From positions 1 through 43,139 of the IMG/VR virus record IMGVR_UViG_3300044970_000973: a stretch of 43,139 nucleotides of DNA; one strand, 5' to 3'. The stretch's first letter is position 1. Each line of letters starts with the position of its first letter. The notes under the pieces were generated by a model. It was not told the DNA's origin, did not search any database, and was given only the letters and a program-made list of their open reading frames with translations. Positions 38,846 through 43,139 of this stretch are shown here, in pieces. The DNA is from a virus. A program made the position numbers and the translations under genes.

Positions 38846-39331
38846 TCAGCCTTCCCCGTAATAGAACAGGGAAGCAAACCAGCGCAGTGCGTCGGCTTCG
38901 TATTCATGGCGTGTCCAGAAGCGGGTCCATGGGGTGCCCCAATCCTGGATTTCAAGCCAGCACCTGGCCGGCTCGTGCCATTGGTTCAGCTCGCCCATGA
39001 TGCGCAACGCTGGGCCTCCGGTGCTCAGCAGGATGCGGAACTCCTCGGGCTCCATTGATGCGCTATCGCTTGGCGCCTTCCACCCCTCCCTGATCTCAAC
39101 GCTCAACGGGGCCTCCCGCATCGCGTCCTCGATCCATTCGGCCACGACGTCGTAGTTGGTGCCGTCGTACCCCTGGGACTTCAGGCAAGCTTTCGCCTCC
39201 CGTGAGAGGACTCGCCCTTCGCCTTCGCAGGCGCAGAACTGGTGCGCTTCATAGGCCGCGGCGATCTGATCAAGCCAGCCGCCTGCGTTCTGCTCAGCGT
39301 GGCTGAGCCGCTGCTCTTCTTTAGTTGTCAT
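38846..39331 (-). CDS. Conserved early phage protein
   Basis: 161 aa from MTTKEEQRLSHAEQNAGGW (ATG 39331); the frame is open 41 codons upstream without coding character. Segments GYDGTNYDVVAEWIEDAMREAPLSVEIR and FRILLSTGGPALRIMGEL (first cited in part) look like a known family of phage/cyanobacterial proteins of unknown function. Mixed alpha/beta, with acidic surface. The leader contains ACCCACCACA. Confidence 0.75.
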   Translation of the reverse strand: MTTKEEQRLSHAEQNAGGWLDQIAAAYEAHQFCACEGEGRVLSREAKACLKSQGYDGTNYDVVAEWIEDAMREAPLSVEIREGWKAPSDSASMEPEEFRILLSTGGPALRIMGELNQWHEPARCWLEIQDWGTPWTRFWTRHEYEADALRWFASLFYYGEG

Positions 39332-39398
39332 GGTGCTGCAAATGTGGTGGGTGCTGGTGAGACCAGCAGGGAACCCCCGCAGGGGCTCCGGGCTGGTG

Positions 39399-39581
39399 TC
39401 AGACGGCCGCTTGCCAGATGGTCGGCGCCCATATGGGATCGACCCGCTGCGCATTCGTCCGCTGCTTCCATTGCCTGAATGCCTCCAGCTCCGCCAGATG
39501 CGGGCAGGTGGCAGGGCACGACGTCTCCCCGCAATAGAGAGACCGACAGGCCATAGGAAAGGCCCGCTGCTCCCGTGCCAT
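39399..39581 (-). CDS. Small cysteine-containing early protein
   Basis: 60 aa from MAREQRAFPMACRSLYCGE. Four cysteines (CRSLYCGETSCPATC) in the first half suggest a small metal-binding unit, followed by HLAELEAFRQWKQRT and a conserved-looking DPIWAPTIW end. Short proteins of this pattern occur in cyanophages as I recall; function unknown. Two bases separate it from the preceding gene. Confidence 0.7.
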   Translation of the reverse strand: MAREQRAFPMACRSLYCGETSCPATCPHLAELEAFRQWKQRTNAQRVDPIWAPTIWQAAV

Positions 39582-39583
39582 GG

Positions 39584-39736
39584 TCAGAGCAGCTGCAGGA
39601 CAGCCGCCAGCCCCAGAAGGGCCAACAGCACGGTCTGCCGCTGCTCCAGCTCGCGGATACGGTCGGCCTGGTAGTCGGCCAGCTCGCACGCCGCGGTCAG
39701 CACCTCCGCCTTGGAGGTGCGCTCAGTGATCTGCAT
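39584..39736 (-). CDS. First early gene: small membrane protein
   Basis: 50 aa from ATG 39736: MQITERTSKAEVLTAACELADY, a charged helix, then a C-terminal hydrophobic helix TVLLALLGLAAVLQLL. A tail-anchored membrane protein by appearance. It is the first gene of the minus-strand unit and its leader has ACCCACCACAGAAA, shared with the RNA polymerase leader. Confidence 0.7.
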   Translation of the reverse strand: MQITERTSKAEVLTAACELADYQADRIRELEQRQTVLLALLGLAAVLQLL

Positions 39737-39797
39737 TTGTCCAGTTTCTGTGGTGGGTCGGCAGCGGATCTCCCCCCTGCCTGATCCCATCCTAGCA

Positions 39798-39809
39798 ACT
39801 ACCGGTAGT
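39798..39809. promoter_or_regulatory. 12-bp perfect palindrome near early genes
   Basis: ACTACCGGTAGT. On the minus strand it is followed directly by TGCTAGGAT, which resembles an extended -10 element, so it could be an operator over a host-type promoter for the early genes (start at 39736). Confidence 0.35.
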
Positions 39810-39919
39810 GGCGTGCCATAGGTCGACCGTGCCCGCCGGTGCCCCACCGTTTCCATCCCCAGGTGAACTGAAGTAGCGGGTGAGTAGCTGGGGCGGTTCA
39901 CACCGTAGAGACGCGGGAA

Positions 39920-39934
39920 TGAGAACCATTCTCA
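39920..39934. promoter_or_regulatory. Fur-box-like inverted repeat
   Basis: TGAGAAC-C-ATTCTCA, a 7-1-7 inverted repeat with six of seven pairs. It matches the general Fur 7-1-7 box TGATAATNATTATCA at all but three positions, and the variant TGAGAATNATTCTCA at all but one. It lies about 185 bases upstream of the first early gene. Binding by host Fur is inference. Confidence 0.35.
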
Positions 39935-39984
39935 AAGCAGGCGACCCAGGGTGCCCGCCCTGCGGGCCCAGCCCTGGCCTGGCT

Positions 39985-40007
39985 GCAGGGGATCTGCAGT
40001 CCCCTGC
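39985..40007. other. 8-bp hairpin in control region
   Basis: GCAGGGGA - TCTGCAG - TCCCCTGC, eight paired bases with a seven-base loop and no T-run on either side. Not a standard terminator. Confidence 0.45.
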
Positions 40008-40032
40008 TCTCCCTGCCCCTGCAAGGGCTTAC

Positions 40033-40058
40033 GGGCTGGTGTTGCGGGCTGGTGTTGC
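40033..40058 (+). repeat. Two 13-bp tandem repeats
   Basis: GGGCTGGTGTTGC twice in a row, immediately followed by AGGCACC. Short direct repeats (iterons) of this kind can be protein-binding sites. Confidence 0.6.
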
Positions 40059-40134
40059 AGGCACCCCCTCCCCCCTGCCTCTCAGGCCCGGCAGCAGGCC
40101 CCCCAGGAGGGGGGAACGACGCGCCGCAGTAGGC

Positions 40135-40162
40135 GTAATAGCCCCTCACATTTTCGGACCAA
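40135..40162 (-). promoter_or_regulatory. Candidate host-type promoter for early genes
   Basis: Minus strand TTGGTC - 16 bases - TATTAC, downstream of a TTTTTT tract. It points at the early operon about 400 bases away. Match to sigma-70 consensus is partial. Confidence 0.3.
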
Positions 40163-40207
40163 AAAAGTGAACCGCGGTTGTACAGAGTTGAGTTGTAGGG
40201 GATGTGT

Positions 40208-40235
40208 CCCCCGAGGTGCGATAGCACCTTGGGGG
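40208..40235. other. Long perfect stem-loop
   Basis: CCCCCGAGGTGC - GATA - GCACCTTGGGGG: twelve pairs with a single G·T and a four-base loop. It directly abuts the G-quadruplex tract. No T-run follows on the plus strand, so it is more likely a structural or binding element than a simple terminator. Confidence 0.6.
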
Positions 40236-40260
40236 TAAGGGGGAGAGGGGGAGAGGGGGG
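40231..40260 (+). other. G-quadruplex-forming tract
   Basis: Runs of 5, 5, 5 and 6 G (40231-35, 40239-43, 40247-51, 40255-60) separated by TAA, AGA and AGA: a strong four-run G-quadruplex motif with three-base loops. The minus strand is a pure pyrimidine tract apart from one A. Confidence 0.65.
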
Positions 40261-40290
40261 AGGAGGCTGCTAGGGGGGGCTGTGGAGACC

Positions 40291-40319
40291 TTGGACGCCC
40301 TAATTCACCTTTATTCAAT
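40291..40319 (+). promoter_or_regulatory. Candidate host-type promoter for the plus unit
   Basis: TTGGAC - 17 bases - TTCAAT in the most A+T-rich part of the control region, pointing at the winged-helix/TerS unit. Partial consensus match only. Confidence 0.3.
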
Positions 40320-40451
40320 AATGGGTGCGACTGGGTTTTCGGGACGAGAACACTGGGATCTGGGCCTGTGTCGTCCACGAAGTCATTAAGAAAGTCGCAT
40401 AGCAAAATGAACCAGGGGGCCTAGTGTTCTTTAAGGTGGTGCGGACCCGCA

Positions 40452-40784
40452 GTGAACCAGGCCATGTTGACGTTGAACCAGGGAGGGGTGGCCGCTTTGG
40501 CGGCTGCGATTGGCAGGAGGGAGCTGCAGCCGAGGGACGGAGCGGTGTACCTGGCGCTGCTGTCGTTCATGAACCCGATCACCTGTCGGGTGGACGTCCG
40601 CGCCAGGGTGGTTGCTGAGCGGGTGGGGATGATGGAGAAGCACGTCATCAGCTCCATCAGCCGGCTGTGCAAGGCTCACCACGTCGCCAGGCAGCGAGGC
40701 CCTGGGGGCGATCCGGTGCTGGTCCTGAATCCCTGGGTCGGCCCCCAAGGCCATCACTCCCTCGTTGCGGAAGACGTCGACTGA
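40452..40784 (+). CDS. Winged-helix DNA-binding protein
   Basis: 110 aa from GTG 40452; an in-frame ATG at 40464 (MLTLNQGGVAALAAAIGRR) may be the real start. ALLSFMNPITCRVDVRARVVAERVGMMEKHVISSISRLCKAHHV (in part) has the order helix, helix-turn-helix, recognition helix, and GGDPVLVLNPW forms the wing. It resembles winged-helix replication/MarR-like proteins found in cyanopodoviruses. It is the first plus-strand gene, just beside the control region, so it may bind there as regulator or replication initiator. That role is inference. Confidence 0.72.
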   Translation: MNQAMLTLNQGGVAALAAAIGRRELQPRDGAVYLALLSFMNPITCRVDVRARVVAERVGMMEKHVISSISRLCKAHHVARQRGPGGDPVLVLNPWVGPQGHHSLVAEDVD

Positions 40785-40824
40785 CGGGCTATGGTGTGTG
40801 CGGTGCCTGTGGTGGGTGCTGCAA

Positions 40825-40858
40825 GGGGGAGAAGGACAGACCACGGGCTTTCTCCCCC
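40825..40858 (+). other. Inverted repeat before TerS
   Basis: GGGGGAGAA and TTCTCCCCC, nine pairs with a 16-base loop, in the 94-bp gap between the winged-helix gene and TerS. After it come CGCCCCTTTTG and the TerS ribosome site. It may be a partial terminator or an mRNA structure that controls TerS. Confidence 0.5.
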
Positions 40859-40878
40859 GCCCCTTTTGGGAGGGATCT

Positions 40879-41121
40879 ATGGCCAAAGCGAAAGACACCA
40901 ACGAGCTGCTGTCGAACCTGCACGCCGGCCTGGCCCAACATCTGCACGACCGGCTGAGTGATGGGGACATCACAGCTGGTGAGCTGAACATCCTCCGCCA
41001 GTTCCTGAAGGACAACCAGATCAGCGCACAGCCTGTTGAAGGGACGCCCTTTGGGGAGCTGGTGTCGGCCTTGCCTGACCTCGATAAGGTGGTGCAGATG
41101 AAGCCACGCAGGGCCGCCTAG
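40879..41121 (+). CDS. terS: Terminase small subunit (TerS, T7 gp18-like)
   Basis: 80 aa from ATG 40879, with GGAGGG five bases upstream; the frame is open to 40765 without a better start. NELLSNLHAGLAQHLHDRLSDGDITAGELNILRQFLKDNQISAQP (in part) follows the T7 gp18 pattern: helix, then G-x-[IV]-T-x-x-E-L, then FLKDN. It recognises phage DNA and hands it to TerL. In the closed circle TerL starts 1.9 kb downstream, after an adhesin cassette, instead of directly or nearly so. Confidence 0.88.
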   Translation: MAKAKDTNELLSNLHAGLAQHLHDRLSDGDITAGELNILRQFLKDNQISAQPVEGTPFGELVSALPDLDKVVQMKPRRAA

Positions 41122-41123
41122 CT

Positions 41124-41336
41124 ATGCCCACTTTCGTCACCGGCCCTAATGATGGCCCCGTGCAAGTCACGGATGGGTTGCAGGTCCCAGCGCACGACTA
41201 CATCGCCTTCAGCTATACCGGCAGCAACCTGACGGGTGTCGTCTATCGCCGCGGCGGAGTCAGTGGAACTATTGTCGCCACACTCACCCTGGCCTACGAC
41301 GGCAGCAACAACCTGATCTCCGTTGCCAAGAGTTGA
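41124..41336 (+). CDS. Small structural-type protein of the fibre cassette
   Basis: 70 aa: MPTFVTGPNDGPVQVTDGLQ, HDYIAFSYTGSNLTGVVYRRGG, TLTLAYDGSNNLISVAKS. An all-beta protein; near-identical short proteins are found beside tail fibre genes of cyanophages as I recall. Probably a minor virion protein. It starts two bases after the TerS stop. Confidence 0.72.
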   Translation: MPTFVTGPNDGPVQVTDGLQVPAHDYIAFSYTGSNLTGVVYRRGGVSGTIVATLTLAYDGSNNLISVAKS

Positions 41337-41339
41337 GCA

Positions 41340-42506
41340 ATGCCGCTTCAGTTCAACCCATTCACCGGCAACCTTGACTTCGCGGGCGGAGATGCCGTTG
41401 CTGTCGCCCTGAACCTTCGGGGCACTGTCGCCAACCAGGCTGCGCTGCCCAGCTCCGGCAATGTCATCGGGCACGTCTGGCAGGCGATCGACACCCGGGT
41501 CTTCTACGCCTGGGATGGATCGGCCTGGGACAACCTCGGCACCCTTGCCGGCCCTGCCGGCCCTGCCGGCCCCGGCACCGATCTGAGCTACACCGCGGCG
41601 ACTCGCCTGCTGGAGTCCAGCTCCGGCGGCGATGTCACCCTGCCGCTTTTCGCCTCGGGCGCTGCCGGCTTGACGCCCGCATCTGGCGGCGGCACCGGCA
41701 ACTTCCTGCGTGCTGACGGCAACTGGGCTGCGCCGCCAGCCGGCGGCGGTAGCACGCCCACCGACCTGAGCTACAACCCGGCGACTCGCCTGCTGGAGTC
41801 TTCAACGGGCAATGATGTCACCCTGCCGCTCGTCGCCTCAGGGGCCGCTGGCCTGGCCCCCGCATCCGGGGGTGGCACCAGCAACTTCCTGCGGGCTGAC
41901 GGCACCTGGGCCGCGCCAGCTGGGGGTGGTGGGGGTGGCTTGCCTGGCCAGGAATACGCAGCTGGCTTTTGGCTGTCTCCGCTGAACGGCACGGTCGGTA
42001 GCGCCGCGGCGATGGTGGCAAACACCATCTACCTGTATCCGTTCACGCTGGAGCGTTCTGTGACCGTTGGCGAGCTTGGCGCCCGCGTAAACACCGCAGC
42101 AGCAGGAACTTCAGTCCAGCTGGCCATTTACGGGACGACGAATGGAGAGCCCATCGGCGCACCCTTGGGCAACACTGTCAGCTTGTCGGCAGGCACCCAG
42201 GGCCTTGTCTCCGACAACGTGGCCGACTTCAACCTCACGGGGCATGTCACCTACTGGATGGCATCGAATAGCGATGGCACCCCGGCCCTGCAGCATCTGT
42301 CCGGCGCCGCTGTCAACGCCGCTGCTGCGATTCTCGGTGCCCCCACCTTGGCGCAAGTGGCTTCGGCTGCTTCGGCATCTGGCGGATGGCGCTCTGTCGC
42401 CCAGACATTTGGCACATGGCCCACGCTCGCCGCAGGTGCTACCACAGTGCAAACCGGCGCCGTCCGTGGCGGCATTGTTTACCTGCAGCTTGCTGCGCTC
42501 CTGTAA
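41340..42506 (+). CDS. Collagen-like tail fibre/adhesin
   Basis: 388 aa. It begins MPLQFNPFTGNLDFAGG, a common cyanophage fibre start, followed by a GHVWQAIDTRVFYAWDGSAW (47-65) binding-type segment, a short collagen-like GPAGPAGPG (about 73-81) and two copies of a 61-residue repeat starting DLSY..ATRLLESS and ending NFLRADG.WAAP (from nt 41580 and 41763). After a glycine run the C-terminal about 190 residues form a beta-sandwich (YPFTLERSVTVGELGARVNT) that probably binds the receptor. It is unrelated to the 436-aa adhesin that occupies the equivalent place at the other end of the window. Its stop overlaps the next ATG. Confidence 0.8.
   Translation: MPLQFNPFTGNLDFAGGDAVAVALNLRGTVANQAALPSSGNVIGHVWQAIDTRVFYAWDGSAWDNLGTLAGPAGPAGPGTDLSYTAATRLLESSSGGDVTLPLFASGAAGLTPASGGGTGNFLRADGNWAAPPAGGGSTPTDLSYNPATRLLESSTGNDVTLPLVASGAAGLAPASGGGTSNFLRADGTWAAPAGGGGGGLPGQEYAAGFWLSPLNGTVGSAAAMVANTIYLYPFTLERSVTVGELGARVNTAAAGTSVQLAIYGTTNGEPIGAPLGNTVSLSAGTQGLVSDNVADFNLTGHVTYWMASNSDGTPALQHLSGAAVNAAAAILGAPTLAQVASAASASGGWRSVAQTFGTWPTLAAGATTVQTGAVRGGIVYLQLAALL
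41580..41925 (+). repeat. Two tandem 61-codon repeats in the fibre gene
   Basis: Units start at 41580 and 41763 (offset 183 bases). Each encodes DLSY-x2-ATRLLESS ... DVTLPL-x-ASGAAGL-x-PASGGGT-x-NFLRADG-x-WAAP. Just before them is GGCCCTGCC repeated three times (collagen-like GPA). Both can expand or contract by recombination. Confidence 0.75.
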
Positions 42507-43027
42507 TGGGCATCGCCTACTCCCCGGAAGGCATTGCGATCAGTGACGACCGCAACCCCAGTCGCCCCCCGCTGTTGCTGCCGGCCACAGCCACCCAGGC
42601 GGAGATCGACTCGGCGGCACTGGAGTATCTGCAGCCTGAGCCAGAGCCCGACTACGACGGCTTCGGCTTGTGGCTGCTGACCACCCCCGAAATCCTGGCG
42701 GCCTATGACGCCGCATTCGCGGGCAACAAGCTCACCGCGGGGACGCTCCCATCGGCTGTGCTGGCTGCCGCCGGAGGCGAGCCGAAGCACCTGCGCACCA
42801 CGCTGCTGCTGCTGCACGGCCAGGGCCTGCTGGGGCAGGAGACCATCGGGTCGATGCTGACCAAGGCCCAAGAGTGCAGCCTGCCGCCTGAGTTCTTGCA
42901 GGCGATGCAGTGCGACGCTCCTGCGCCTCGACTGGTCCGCGCCCGCGACGAGGAGGGTCAGTACGAGGGTGACGATCCCTCCACGCCGGACATCAACGAG
43001 GCGTGGGTGGAAGTTGAGCAGTCCTGA
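42506..43027 (+). CDS. Protein before TerL (long version)
   Basis: 173 aa from an ATG overlapping the fibre stop (TAATG). MGIAYSPEGIAISDDRNPS, LLLPATATQAEIDSAALEYLQP (in part), then a helical middle (LLTTPEILAAYDAAFAGNKL, LLLLHGQGLLGQETIG) and a C-terminus GDDPSTPDINEAWVEVEQS. The end matches the 65-aa protein at 1655-1852 apart from Ile/Val; the rest does not. It may be a fibre partner or chaperone; function unknown. Its stop overlaps a second copy of the TerL start that is cut off by the window end. Confidence 0.72.
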   Translation: MGIAYSPEGIAISDDRNPSRPPLLLPATATQAEIDSAALEYLQPEPEPDYDGFGLWLLTTPEILAAYDAAFAGNKLTAGTLPSAVLAAAGGEPKHLRTTLLLLHGQGLLGQETIGSMLTKAQECSLPPEFLQAMQCDAPAPRLVRARDEEGQYEGDDPSTPDINEAWVEVEQS

Positions 43028-43139
43028 TGGCCAGGCAGCTGGCAACCTGGCAGCCACTGCCTGAGCCCTACAGCACCGACTTCCGCTACTTCCTGGTCAT
43101 CGTCTGGCGCCACCTGGGCCTGCCGGACCCCACGCCTAT
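43013..43139 (+). repeat. 127-bp direct repeat, copy 2 (partial TerL)
   Basis: Identical to 1838-1964. It contains the end of the 173-aa gene and the first 37 codons of TerL, truncated by the window edge. Best read as the same locus reached twice round a circular assembly path, not as a second TerL gene. Confidence 0.9.

Larger units (their letters stand above)
39737..40451. other. Divergent control region, no genes
   Basis: 715 bp without a credible gene between the two divergent units. It holds several palindromes and hairpins, two 13-bp tandem repeats, a G-quadruplex motif and candidate host-type promoters on both strands, listed separately. One more hairpin, CCCCCC-AGGA-GGGGGG (40099-40114), and GCCCGC-CCT-GCGGGC (39953-39967) are also present. 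The A+T-rich patch at about 40298-40322 could be an origin. Confidence 0.7.

Noticed and set aside
40033-40058. CRISPR-like repeats
   Set aside because: Only two 13-bp copies directly adjoining, without spacers or cas genes.
40407-40424. Tiny frame ATGAACCAGGGGGCCTAG in the control region
   Set aside because: Five codons only; at most a leader peptide, with no supporting structure.
43027-43139. A second terminase gene at the right end
   Set aside because: It is base-for-base the start of the TerL at 1852; the 127-bp overlap is better explained by circular closure of the assembly.
43013-43139. T7-type direct terminal repeat
   Set aside because: The left copy starts 1.8 kb inside the window rather than at its end, and the length equals a standard assembler k-mer.

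Overview
The window is a nearly complete T7-like podovirus genome (Autographiviridae type). The set of small accessory genes, the GC-rich composition, the integrase with a tRNA-derived attachment core and the structural gene set fit a cyanopodovirus of a high-GC picocyanobacterium (Synechococcus/Cyanobium type). That host assignment is inference. The T7-like nature is read directly from the single-subunit RNA polymerase, gp2.5-like SSB, endonuclease I, primase/helicase, exonuclease, portal, scaffold, capsid, tail tubes A and B, internal core proteins, tail fibre, TerS and TerL.

Layout. There are two divergent transcription units around a 715-bp non-coding region (39737-40451). The minus-strand unit runs from 39736 down to 4362. 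It holds a run of about 16 small early genes (35381-39736), the integrase (34205-35290) beside an attP core (34149-34193), RNA polymerase, SSB, endonuclease I, primase/helicase, a zinc-ribbon protein, exonuclease, a gp7.3-like protein, portal, scaffold, capsid (between two terminators), tail tube A and B, a gp13-like protein, three internal core proteins including a 2141-aa polyvalent-type protein, a tail fibre with an SGNH esterase domain, two further adhesin-like proteins and two small membrane-type proteins. The plus-strand unit starts at about 40452: a winged-helix protein, TerS, a host-recognition cassette (70-aa, 388-aa and 173-aa proteins), then TerL, an 82-aa protein and an M15 peptidase endolysin. 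The endolysin ends convergent with the minus unit at 4362-4368.

Assembly structure. The last 127 bp (43013-43139) are identical to 1838-1964, at the start of TerL. Closing there gives a circle of 41,175 bp (1838-43012). Positions 1-1837 are then an alternative version of the segment upstream of TerL (a 436-aa spike-like protein, a 111-aa and a 65-aa protein) instead of the 388-aa and 173-aa proteins at the other end. Both versions end in nearly the same C-terminal peptide just before TerL. The window therefore appears to record two alleles of a swappable adhesin cassette between TerS and TerL.

No DNA polymerase gene is present, although the rest of the T7 replication set is. Its usual place between primase/helicase and exonuclease is filled by two small genes. 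No photosynthesis or other auxiliary metabolic genes are seen. The divergent intergenic region holds hairpins, a G-quadruplex motif, a Fur-box-like palindrome and candidate promoters, and is the best candidate for a control or origin/packaging region.
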